Part shown: one piece after another, positions 26,332 through 34,958 of the stretch | Numbering within the stretch: the stretch's first letter is position 1 | How the letters are laid out: each line of letters starts with the position of its first letter | Origin: Candidatus Borrarchaeum yapensis | GTDB taxonomy: Archaea > Asgardarchaeota > Sifarchaeia > Borrarchaeales > Borrarchaeaceae | NCBI GenBank assembly: GCA_016840515.1 | Contig: JAEOSF010000024.1 | Location: 1-47,938 of the forward strand | Length of the DNA stretch: 47,938 nt | Direction of reading: 5' to 3' | Position numbers and translations under genes: made by a program | Notes under the pieces: generated by a model | Told to the model about the DNA's origin: nothing | The model's input: only the letters and a program-made list of their open reading frames with translations | Database searches by the model: none

Positions 26332-27639
26332 TTACAAAACACTGATAGCATTCAATCCTGCAACATATCCAGTTGTAAGTGCGACACCAAGACCTGATTT
26401 TTCACTAATATAGTCATAACCAGCGAGAATTGATCCTGCTCCAAAAAGATTATCTGCTAGTACTTTTCCATCTAAATCTAGGGGTCTTAAGGTTTCATCT
26501 GTTATAATTCCCGTAAATCCTATATTATGTTTTCCAGATTCAAGACGTTTTCCTGCAAAATGATTGGTTTTATTACCACTACGTACTGGTAAATCAAAAA
26601 TTGGTTCATAGAACTTTATTCCATCGAAATATAATCCTTCTGCGATAAAGCTACCAGTCGCAAGCACAAAAACATCTGCCGTAAATGTCCGCCTGTAAAT
26701 ATCTGCAACTGTTTCCAAAGTTTTACATTCATTATTTTCGACATGTGCACTTAAAACCTGAATTCCTCTGTGAATCTCGACACCAATATCATTAACTGCA
26801 TTCTCTAAAATCTGTTGAAGTCTCTGTCCAGCTACTGATGGGGGGAGAGATAAACATTCAAATACTTGAACACCAAGCTCTTCTTCAAGACGTTGATGGT
26901 TTTGAATCCAGTTTTTATATCCCAATATCGCTGGAAAAGCAACCGTATACGCATCTGTTTTATTTACAAACTTTTGCAGTTGTTTCAGAAACCCTGAAAA
27001 TAATTCTTCATTATCTAATGCTTCAGCAATCTCAATTGATGTAATTTCTTTATTTTTTCCTAAACTGGGTAACATTATATCTTGCGAAACGATTTCTTTG
27101 ATTATAGTCTGTTTAAAAAAGGAATTCACAACATATTGTAAAGATCTTGAAAAGAATTTTGCATTGAATTCTGAATAACACGGCACTCCAACAGTCATAA
27201 GTTTTGAATCTTTGAATTCGAGAAGGTTACCATGAAGCATTGATATAGGGACAATGCAACTTGGTCTGAATGTGCCGAAATAGTTAGATAATACAACATT
27301 TTGAGAAGTTTTACCGGCATAAGTCATGTTTGTGATTTCTAGAAAATCTTGAATCGAAATTTTCAAAACTTCTAAGGTTTTTTTAGCGTTTCCATTACCA
27401 ATTTTTGCGTACGGATGATTTGGTGACGTACGAACAAGTTTACTAATGTTTTCTTCTGGATTTATGACCAATTCGTTTTGTAAATACCCGAGTAGATCAA
27501 TTACGCCAGTACTCATGTTTGTTGTTCCTAAACCCCTACTGAGAACTGCAACTTTCTTTCCTGTTTCTGCAATCTTTCTTGCTGCTGTTAAACCTGCCAT
27601 ACCAGCGCCGATAACAATTGCATCGTATTGAGTATCCAT
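26332..27639 (-). CDS. glpB: Anaerobic glycerol-3-phosphate dehydrogenase subunit B
   Basis: An FAD/NAD-binding Rossmann start (AIVIGAGMAGLTAARKI, 7-23) and a GlpB-like body: SVAGQRLQQILENAV, DVFVLATGSFIAEGL, ending with a second dinucleotide-site strand (LFGAGSILAGYD) as in GlpB. 435 aa, normal. It forms the heterodimer/trimer with GlpA and GlpC that oxidises sn-glycerol 3-phosphate to dihydroxyacetone phosphate. The start overlaps the glpA stop (TAATG at 27639), showing coupled translation. Confidence 0.9.
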   Translation of the reverse strand: MDTQYDAIVIGAGMAGLTAARKIAETGKKVAVLSRGLGTTNMSTGVIDLLGYLQNELVINPEENISKLVRTSPNHPYAKIGNGNAKKTLEVLKISIQDFLEITNMTYAGKTSQNVVLSNYFGTFRPSCIVPISMLHGNLLEFKDSKLMTVGVPCYSEFNAKFFSRSLQYVVNSFFKQTIIKEIVSQDIMLPSLGKNKEITSIEIAEALDNEELFSGFLKQLQKFVNKTDAYTVAFPAILGYKNWIQNHQRLEEELGVQVFECLSLPPSVAGQRLQQILENAVNDIGVEIHRGIQVLSAHVENNECKTLETVADIYRRTFTADVFVLATGSFIAEGLYFDGIKFYEPIFDLPVRSGNKTNHFAGKRLESGKHNIGFTGIITDETLRPLDLDGKVLADNLFGAGSILAGYDYISEKSGLGVALTTGYVAGLNAISVL

Positions 27640-29279
27640 TACTGTCGACTCTCCAATATTTTTTTGTATAATTGGTCATAGTTTCCAACACAACTAAACA
27701 CTGATTGGCTTAACAGTTCTTGTCGAAGCTGGTTCATCCAAAGAACAAACTTAGTACCTTTCCACCTTTCCTCAATGAAATCAATGATTGCTTTTTGTAT
27801 ATCGGCAATCTCGTTATCTTTTGAATACTCAAACAATTGATGCGCAAGTTTGAGTGTACACAACCCACCTTGGCAAATCCCAAATCCAGCTTGCGTTCTT
27901 TTACAAATATCCTCAAGAGTATACGCCCACATTTCATCGATAATGTATTTCACTTCTGCATTTGATACATATTCACACGAGCATGCCGTTAACCTTGTGA
28001 CAGGATTTTCTTCCATATTAGCAAAAATTGTCTTAGCTGCGGCTTCCCATCTCCCAATTGTACGCTCTGCAAGAAGCCAAGGGATTTTTAATTTTTTAGC
28101 AATTTCCACAAAGTTAAGATCATGTGCTTCTGCACCAGGCAGTTTAGTTTTATGTGTTACACAATCTGCCCGTATTCCAAGTTTTTTTGCAACAAGATCT
28201 GCGGTCTTTTCTGCCATCAATCTATAAGTTGTAAGCTTACCCCCCGTAATTGTAATTAGACCAGAAACACCATCTCTTGTTTCATGATCTAGTACTTTGA
28301 ATGTCCTACTAATTTCCCGTCCTTCTTCACCAGGCTCAGCTCCAAATAATGGTCTATTACCTGCATACGCTCGTACCATTCGGGCATCCTTGACAAATGG
28401 AGAAAGAATAGCTCCCTCGCGAATCATTTCATCAACTTCATCCGCTGTAACTGGATATTCATCAGGATTATCCATAGAAACTGAGGTTGTTCCGATAATA
28501 GCTGTACTGATATGAGGAACTATAATATCACCATTCGTTGGAAAACGAAGTCTGTTAACTACTCGTGTGAAAAGTCTTCGATCAATAACAACCATGACGC
28601 CTTTAGATGGTGTTATTGGTATGTGAATATCAGCTAATTCAGCTATTTTTCCAGCCCAAACACCAGTCGCGTTGATCACAAAATCTGCGTATAAATCATA
28701 GATATTTCCTTTTCTATGATCTTTAACTCTGACGCCTGTAATTGCCATATCATCTTTATGGAGCGCTATTACCTCAGAATATGTTCTAATAGAAGCACCT
28801 AGCTGTGCCGCTTGGAGTGCTGTTTCCACAATAAGTCGAAATGGGTAAACACTTCCATCATTAACGTAAAATGCATTCTCAACATCGTCATTAATAAACG
28901 GCTCCATTTGAAGTGCTTCTTTTTGTGACAATTCTTTTGCTTCAACATTGCATTCTCGACAACCTTGAATGAATTGATCTTTGTATTCGGGATTGTCGAT
29001 TCCAGATATTCCGACAAAAAGTCCTCCTGTAAGATGAACTGAATTTGACGCTATTTCCAGAAGAGTTTTATTTTCCTCAGCACATTCTCTTGCCGATTCT
29101 TTATCTTTCACAACATATCTGCCACCGCTATGAAGAAGACCATGAAGCCGTCCACTTGTTCCACTGCTCAGATCATGTCTTTCAAGTAAAACAGTTTTTA
29201 ATCCTCTTAGCGTAAGATCTCTAGCTACTTCTGCTCCAGTTGCCCCTCCTCCTATAATTATTGCATCAAAACGTTCCAT
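27639..29279 (-). CDS. glpA: Anaerobic glycerol-3-phosphate dehydrogenase subunit A
   Basis: FAD-binding DAIIIGGGATGAEVARDL (5-22), the family signature SSGTSGRLHGLLHSGGRYV, a DAO oxidoreductase domain to ~370, then a C-terminal BFD-type [2Fe-2S] domain with C433, C435, C469 and C474. 546 aa matches GlpA. It catalyses G3P to DHAP at the membrane face. It was probably directly downstream of glpK (59 bases) before an IS605-type element inserted between them; AGGAGAT upstream of ATG. Confidence 0.95.
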   Translation of the reverse strand: MERFDAIIIGGGATGAEVARDLTLRGLKTVLLERHDLSSGTSGRLHGLLHSGGRYVVKDKESARECAEENKTLLEIASNSVHLTGGLFVGISGIDNPEYKDQFIQGCRECNVEAKELSQKEALQMEPFINDDVENAFYVNDGSVYPFRLIVETALQAAQLGASIRTYSEVIALHKDDMAITGVRVKDHRKGNIYDLYADFVINATGVWAGKIAELADIHIPITPSKGVMVVIDRRLFTRVVNRLRFPTNGDIIVPHISTAIIGTTSVSMDNPDEYPVTADEVDEMIREGAILSPFVKDARMVRAYAGNRPLFGAEPGEEGREISRTFKVLDHETRDGVSGLITITGGKLTTYRLMAEKTADLVAKKLGIRADCVTHKTKLPGAEAHDLNFVEIAKKLKIPWLLAERTIGRWEAAAKTIFANMEENPVTRLTACSCEYVSNAEVKYIIDEMWAYTLEDICKRTQAGFGICQGGLCTLKLAHQLFEYSKDNEIADIQKAIIDFIEERWKGTKFVLWMNQLRQELLSQSVFSCVGNYDQLYKKILESRQ

Positions 29280-29350
29280 AAAGATCTCCTCTCGAACAAA
29301 AAAGAAACTAAAAAAAGTAAGTGGGCTACTGTTCTTTTATCTTTTCTCCG

Positions 29351-30708
29351 CAATTCATTCCCCCAATAAGTTTGGGGGATGAAGTGCGTGGTTTACTTTT
29401 TTCACTTTCAAAGTAGTGTCCCCTAGCTTTAAATAGCTTTTTGCGGATAATAAAAACTAGTGATATGAATCTCGGGGAACACAGGGAGAAGCCTGATGAA
29501 ACGGACATAAAAATTTCGCCTGTATCCAGCCACACCACAACAGGCTAGATTAACGCAATGGCTGACTACCTGTCGCATATTGTATAATAATGCGCTGGCA
29601 ACGCGAAAAGACGCCTGGCAGACTCACCAACGCTCAGTCAGCTATTGTGAGCAAGCCAGCCACTTGAAAGCGGCAAAACAGAATAACCCGTTGTTGAAGG
29701 CAGTTCATTCTCAGGTACTTCAAGACGTGCTAAGAAGACTGGATAAGACCTTCACCAACTTTTTTCGACGGCTTAAGAAGGGCGAAAAAGCAGGTTATCC
29801 ACGATTTAAAGGGAAATACCGGTATGACTCCTTCACTTACCCGCAAAGTGGGTTCGCCCTCGATTACCACAAGAAGAAACTCTGCCTCTCAAAAATTGGA
29901 CGTATCACCATTAAATTACACCGCCCGATACCTGCTGAAGGTGTGATCAAGACCTGCACTATTAAACGCGAGGTCGACCACTGGTATGCCTGTTTTGCAG
30001 TAGCACTACCTGACCCCGATCCTGGCTCTCAGAGAGAGATACAGAGCGCGATAGGGGTGGATGTCGGGCTGAAGAGTTTATTGACGTTCAATAATGGAGA
30101 CACAATAGACAACCCACGCTGGTTGAGACACTCGGAGAAGAAACTTGCCAAAGCGCAGCGAAGGCAAGCTAGGGCGCAGAAAGGATCACGTAACCGTCAC
30201 AAGCAGAACACAAAGGTAGCGCAGTTACATAGGAAAATACGCAATCAGCGCAAGGACTTTCATCACAAGCTTAGCAGGAAACTGGTCGATACGTATGACC
30301 TGATCGTGTATGAACACTTAAAGATCACCAATATGGTGAAGAATCATCATCTAGCTAAGTCAATTAGTGATGTCGGCTGGGGGCAACTCATGCATTTTAC
30401 AGAGTACAAAGCGGAGGAAGCTGGTACTCTGGTAGAGTATGTGAGTGCCTATCACACCACACAATTATGTAGTCGGTGTGGGAAGCTTGTTCCTAAAACA
30501 CTGGCAACCCGTATCCACAACTGTCCTTATTGTGGACTTGATGTAGCAAGAGATCATAACTCTGCCATTACGATTTTACACCGATCAATCAACTATGCAG
30601 AATCACAATCATCATCAGGGCAGGGACTGCCCGTAGAGCCTGTTTGACATATCCCGTTGGGGAATGGATGATTCAGGAAGCCAGCCTACTTGTAGGATGG
30701 TAGTTCAC
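29351..30708 (+). mobile_element. IS200/IS605-type element (tnpB only) inserted in the 3' end of glpK
   Basis: Left end: imperfect hairpin TTCATtCCCCC/GGGGGATGAA (29354-29383). Right end: ggaagcc followed by a cctac/gtagg hairpin and ...gtagttcac, ending near 30708, the classic IS605 RE form. About 1.36 kb, tnpB but no tnpA. It is visibly richer in GC than its neighbours, a sign of transfer. On the minus strand the sequence beyond the left end reads GEKIKEQ-stop (29349-29326), which in frame continues glpK, so the target was the last codons of that gene. Confidence 0.75.
29496..30647 (+). pseudogene. tnpB: TnpB with a nonsense codon near the start
   Basis: Reading from ATG 29496 gives MKRT, a TAA at 29508-29510, then KFRLYPATPQQARLTQWLTT and on to a full TnpB ending at 30647. 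The stop sits where TnpBs have an aromatic residue (M-K-x-x-Y/F-K-F-R). Counted from the in-frame TTG at 29580 (355 aa): RuvC-I GVDVGLKSLLTF (D161), RuvC-II VYEHLKI (E245), zinc ribbon C297/C300/C315/C318 and RuvC-III RDHNSAI (D325) are all intact. So the nuclease core is whole, and only the first codons are disrupted; translation from TTG would lose ~28 residues of the N-terminal beta strand. Sequencing error is an alternative. Confidence 0.8.
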
Positions 30709-32210
30709 GTTTCAATCCAGCCAGTTGCACGCTTTACAGCTTTATTCCAGCCTTTGTACAACTCTCGCCTTTTATCTTCGCTGATTTCTGGTTCAAAACA
30801 TCGATCGACACCCCAGTTTTTCTTGAGATCTTCTATATCCTTCCAATACCCTATCGCTAAGCCAGCAGCATAAGCTGCTCCAAGTGCCGTTGTCTCATCT
30901 ACTGTTGGTCTTATGCAAGGTACTCCTAAAATGTCTGATTGAAGTTGCATTAGAAAATTGTTTTTTACGGCGCCACCATCTACTTTTAGAGCTGAAAGTT
31001 GGATGCCTGAGTCTTTAGCCATGGCCTCCAAGACGTCTTTAGTCTGGAAACATATAGATTCTAGAGTGGCACGTACTAAATGCTCCCTTGTTGTACCTCG
31101 TGTTAGACCAACAATTGTTCCTCGCGCATACATATCCCAGTATGGTGCTCCTAACCCTACAAAAGCGGGAACAAAATAAACACCGCCAGTATCAGGAACA
31201 GATGAAGCCGCTTCTTCAGTTTCGGCTGCATTTTGAATAATCCGTAGACCATCTCTTAACCACTGAATAGCAGCACCCGTGATGAAGATAGATCCTTCAA
31301 GAGCATAATAAGTAGGTTCTCCCGATAAACCGTACGCTACAGTCGTAAGTAAGCCACTTTTACTAGGAACTGCTTTTGTGCCTGTGTTCAATAACATAAA
31401 ACAGCCTGTCCCGTATGTATTCTTCGCCTCTCCTGGTGCGTAACAGGTTTGACCAAATAGCGCCGCTTGCTGATCTCCTAAATCTCCACAGACTGGTACT
31501 TCTTGATTAAAGAAAGTGTCTTGCGTGGTATGACCATAAAGATTTGTGTCAGAACTCGGTCTTGGCTCTGGTAACATTGCCCGTGGAATGCCTAATTCTT
31601 CCAGGATCTCATCGTCCCAATCAAGCTTGTTTATATTGAAAATCATTGTCCTCGATGCATTAGAATAGTCAGTAACATGTGCTCGTGTTAAGTTCCAAAT
31701 AACCCACGTATCAATATTGCCAAATAGTACTTCCCCAGTTTCAGCTCGTTCTTTTACGCCAGGATCATTATCAAGTATCCATTTGATTTTAGGTCCGCTA
31801 AAGTATGCATCAATTACTAGCCCAGTTTTTTCTCTAACCATTTCTGAAAGTCCTTTTTGTTTCATAGCGTCACAAATTGGAGCTGTGCGACGGCATTGCC
31901 ATACAATTGCATTATAGACCGGCATCCCCGTTTTTTTGGACCAGATAACAGTCGTTTCTCTTTGATTTGTCACACCAATAGCTTGTATCAACTTTGGATC
32001 AACATTCTTAGCCTCTAATGCTTTCCTCATTACCTTCTGAGTTTTCGACCAGATTTCTAGAGGATCATGTTCGACCCATCCCGGTTTTGGAAAGATTTGC
32101 TCATGTTCTTCATATGCTGAAGTTATCACGTTTCCTGAATGGTCAAATATCATAAATCTAGTGCCAGTTGTTCCTTGATCGATAGCTGCGACATAATTTT
32201 CTTCACTCAA
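30705..32210 (-). CDS. glpK: Glycerol kinase
   Basis: FGGY kinase: [16 protein letters not shown] (phosphate 1), [45 protein letters not shown] and [14 protein letters not shown]. It phosphorylates glycerol to sn-glycerol 3-phosphate in the cytosol. The frame opens at a TTG at 32252, but TTG 32210 has GAGGGG six bases upstream and starts right before the conserved core, so I prefer it. The last codon and the TGA stop are provided by the right end of the IS605-type element: host sequence ends ...GWIE, and the displaced native tail probably was ~8 codons ending GEKIKEQ. The lost tail is outside the conserved core, so the enzyme is likely still active. Confidence 0.95.
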   Translation of the reverse strand: MSEENYVAAIDQGTTGTRFMIFDHSGNVITSAYEEHEQIFPKPGWVEHDPLEIWSKTQKVMRKALEAKNVDPKLIQAIGVTNQRETTVIWSKKTGMPVYNAIVWQCRRTAPICDAMKQKGLSEMVREKTGLVIDAYFSGPKIKWILDNDPGVKERAETGEVLFGNIDTWVIWNLTRAHVTDYSNASRTMIFNINKLDWDDEILEELGIPRAMLPEPRPSSDTNLYGHTTQDTFFNQEVPVCGDLGDQQAALFGQTCYAPGEAKNTYGTGCFMLLNTGTKAVPSKSGLLTTVAYGLSGEPTYYALEGSIFITGAAIQWLRDGLRIIQNAAETEEAASSVPDTGGVYFVPAFVGLGAPYWDMYARGTIVGLTRGTTREHLVRATLESICFQTKDVLEAMAKDSGIQLSALKVDGGAVKNNFLMQLQSDILGVPCIRPTVDETTALGAAYAAGLAIGYWKDIEDLKKNWGVDRCFEPEISEDKRRELYKGWNKAVKRATGWIET

Positions 32211-32280
32211 ATTAAACCCCTCATTTTCAATATCTGAATCCGTTTTTTCCAAATAAATAAGAATTGTTATTCAGCTTAAG

Positions 32281-32290
32281 ATATAAAAGA
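32281..32290 (-). promoter_or_regulatory. TATA box of the glp operon
   Basis: Minus-sense tcttttatat about 75 bases upstream of the chosen glpK start TTG 32210; the expected transcript start is near 32258, leaving a ~48-nt leader with GAGGGG. The 188-base gap to the divergent DUF362 gene holds both promoters. Confidence 0.4.
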
Positions 32291-32440
32291 CTGTAAGATA
32301 AAATTAATCTTAGGAAAGTATAGAACTTTGAATATTACAAGTAAAGCATATAATCAAACAAGATTGTTAACTGTGATTTGAAAATCTATTATAATGCAAA
32401 ATTTCTAATTTCAAATTAAGAAAGCTAAAGGTGGATAATT

Positions 32441-33895
32441 ATGTTAAAAGATTATCAACTTGAATGGTTTGAAAATAATTTAAGACCTGAACAATCGAAT
32501 AGAGTTGTGTTGGCAGGTGGAAAGGGTCCAATCAGTAATGCAGATATTTCTTGTTATGTTCTAACTTATAAGACATTAGAAGAACTTTACAACATTGACA
32601 ACGCATTTAAGACCAAAGTTGAAAATTGTGAGTGTGTATTTATTAAGCCAAATTTAACTCAAACCCCATCTTTTTTTGAAGACGATGAAAAACTAGATCG
32701 GCCATTTTCAAACGGAGTGAATACAAGTGTTTTTGCCTGTCAGGCTGTAGTCGATTTTCTATTAGAAAATGACGTACCAAATTGCTATCTTGGTGAATCA
32801 GTTGTTTGGACCTCGACAACACATGATACTTTTGATGAGTGTGGATATACAGAATTATTTTTGGATTATGGCGATGCGGTAGATTTAATCGATCTGAGAA
32901 CAACTGAGGAAGACGTTGAAGTGGGCATGTACGGAGCTGTTAATGAAATTGATAAACCAGAGGCTCAATTAACTATTCCATTAGAAGGAGATTTTGCAGT
33001 TACGGCTCGAAATACGGTTATGCAATGTCTAAAGAATACAAAGTTCGAAAATAAATTAGATAAACTTATTGACAACAATCTCAGTTTTACATTAAACAAA
33101 ACAATTGAGGACATTGACCTGTTCATTAGCGTGGCTAAATTAAAGACTCATACTCAGATGCTTTTCTCAGGTGCGATTAAAAACAGGTTCGGACTTTTAG
33201 AACCACCCTCAAGAAGACATGCAGCCCATTTACGAATAGATCCATTATGGCGGAATCAAACTCGCTACGAACTAGCTATAAGTTTTGAGTATTTAACAAC
33301 ACTTATCTGTAATTTAGATCGAGCATTGACTACTTTTTTTGAAAAAAGAAAGATAGGTCAATTAGATATAATAGAAGGTGGATTTTGGGCGCTTGAAGGA
33401 GATGGACCTTTGTGGCATGGACATGAACGCCGTGAAAACGTTGTTCTGGCAACATATAACAATCCATTAGCAATTGACACTATAGCAACAGAACTCATGT
33501 TTACTGATATCGCCCCATCAGATACTTATCAAGAACGCTTTAAACATCATGCGGCTGCATTTTTTGAACGAAACAATCTGCCAAAAGACTCTATAGCATT
33601 TACAACGCTGGAAAATGACCTTTATAATTTTTATCCTATCTCTTTTGCTCAAAAACAACAATTAGGCGAATCAGATCTCTCTAAAATTGGGATTTGGATG
33701 TATGATCTTGACCGAACGCCCCACTATCCAGAAGACATGCGTCAGGGAGGGTTGTTTTTAAGCCCTATTCCTTTCAAGAGTATAGCAAGTCTTACTCATA
33801 GAGCTTATGGTGTGCTTTTCGAGGAATTTCCAGATCTTCGCGATGAAAAAATAGTTGTCGTTGAAAAGAAAGCAAGACCAAAGCATTCATCATAG
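32441..33895 (+). CDS. DUF362-family protein, 484 aa
   Basis: CVFIKPNLTQTPS, VAKLKTHTQMLFSGAIKNRFG and EGDGPLWHG with AIDTIATELM are the characteristic blocks of DUF362 (PF04015). The family is of unknown biochemical role; many members carry a ferredoxin domain, but none is seen here. No signal peptide or membrane helix. GGTGGA precedes ATG at 32441. Divergent from glpK and 119 bases before the GDPD-like gene on the same strand, so a link with glycerol metabolism is possible but unproven. Confidence 0.8.
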   Translation: MLKDYQLEWFENNLRPEQSNRVVLAGGKGPISNADISCYVLTYKTLEELYNIDNAFKTKVENCECVFIKPNLTQTPSFFEDDEKLDRPFSNGVNTSVFACQAVVDFLLENDVPNCYLGESVVWTSTTHDTFDECGYTELFLDYGDAVDLIDLRTTEEDVEVGMYGAVNEIDKPEAQLTIPLEGDFAVTARNTVMQCLKNTKFENKLDKLIDNNLSFTLNKTIEDIDLFISVAKLKTHTQMLFSGAIKNRFGLLEPPSRRHAAHLRIDPLWRNQTRYELAISFEYLTTLICNLDRALTTFFEKRKIGQLDIIEGGFWALEGDGPLWHGHERRENVVLATYNNPLAIDTIATELMFTDIAPSDTYQERFKHHAAAFFERNNLPKDSIAFTTLENDLYNFYPISFAQKQQLGESDLSKIGIWMYDLDRTPHYPEDMRQGGLFLSPIPFKSIASLTHRAYGVLFEEFPDLRDEKIVVVEKKARPKHSS

Positions 33896-34014
33896 AAAAC
33901 GTGTTTCTTATTAAAACTGGCTTGAAACCGAACATTTATACTTAGTGAATTATATAATAATTCCTTAAGTGCATAAAATGGATACTACAAACGCAACAAA
34001 GGAGCAGATGAATA

Positions 34015-34932
34015 ATGAAAATACATCCAATAATTGTAGCGCATAATTGTGGTTATGTTGGCTATGAGGAAGAATGTTATTCGTTAGAGGCTACTAGAAA
34101 GGCTTACCAAGAATGTGATTACTTAGAGATTGATTTGATATTAAAAGAAATCAATGGAGAAAAAAAATGGTGGTATTTTCATGAAGGGATTTTCGGTGGG
34201 GAAGGTAGGGAGAATGGTATCTCCATCGATCAATTTTTAGACGAATTCAATGCCGTTGCGGATGAAATAAGTTCAAGCTCTAAGAAACCTGGCTTATTTT
34301 TAGATCTTAAAGAACACCTTAACCGAGAAGGTGTGAATAAATTAATGGATTATCTCAATAACAAATATAATAACAATATAATCCCTACTGGCACGCCTCT
34401 AATGATCTACACGGGGCGAGATGCTCTTCAAGCAGTATTTCGAGACACAACACGTCATTTTGTGAAGTGGTTATGCAATAATGAAAATTCATTGATGTTG
34501 GATTCCGAATACTGCCCCAAATTGACAATTGTGACCAGAGAAGTTGATGTGGAAAAAATAGTAAAAAGTAAAGTAAAGGCAGCTTTGAACAACGACGAAA
34601 AAACGTGGTTTTGGGATAATTTCAATAAAAATGTCTGGTGGAGTTTTAATCCACATCCAAGTTGGCTTTACAAATATTTTCATAAATACTTTAAACAAGA
34701 ATATCAAATCTTTGAAAATAGCATCACACTTATTCCTTGGTTTACCAAAAGAGAAGAAACGGAAGAGGAATGGATTAAAGTTATTCTTACAATACTAAAA
34801 AATTATTGGTTATATAAGAGTCATTGCATTAAGTCTGGAATGACGCCACACCCAGCTTCTTGGGGAATTATTTCGTACAAACCGAACGAATTAATAGATT
34901 TTGTGAATAATCTGTCCTTTGATGACTTCTAA
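34015..34932 (+). CDS. GDPD/PI-PLC-like TIM-barrel phosphodiesterase (atypical)
   Basis: Layout of glycerophosphodiester phosphodiesterases: IIVAHNCGYVGYEEE (7-21) at the HRG position, YLEIDLILKE (36-45) for the metal-binding E-x-D pair, WYFHEGIFGG (53-62) for the catalytic HD, and PGLFLDLKEH for the later metal Glu. HRG is HN(C)G here and the ENT motif is not conserved, so substrate range may differ. GDPD activity would release glycerol 3-phosphate, which fits the neighbouring glpK/glpAB. No signal peptide, so cytosolic. GGAG ten bases before ATG. Confidence 0.6.
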   Translation: MKIHPIIVAHNCGYVGYEEECYSLEATRKAYQECDYLEIDLILKEINGEKKWWYFHEGIFGGEGRENGISIDQFLDEFNAVADEISSSSKKPGLFLDLKEHLNREGVNKLMDYLNNKYNNNIIPTGTPLMIYTGRDALQAVFRDTTRHFVKWLCNNENSLMLDSEYCPKLTIVTREVDVEKIVKSKVKAALNNDEKTWFWDNFNKNVWWSFNPHPSWLYKYFHKYFKQEYQIFENSITLIPWFTKREETEEEWIKVILTILKNYWLYKSHCIKSGMTPHPASWGIISYKPNELIDFVNNLSFDDF

Positions 34933-34958
34933 TTCAAAAATCAGTGAACTTAACTAGA

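Noticed and set aside
29326..29538. 70-aa minus-strand ORF ending GEKIKEQ
   Set aside because: Most of it is antisense to the IS left end and the tnpB start; only the last codons are host sequence, the displaced glpK tail.
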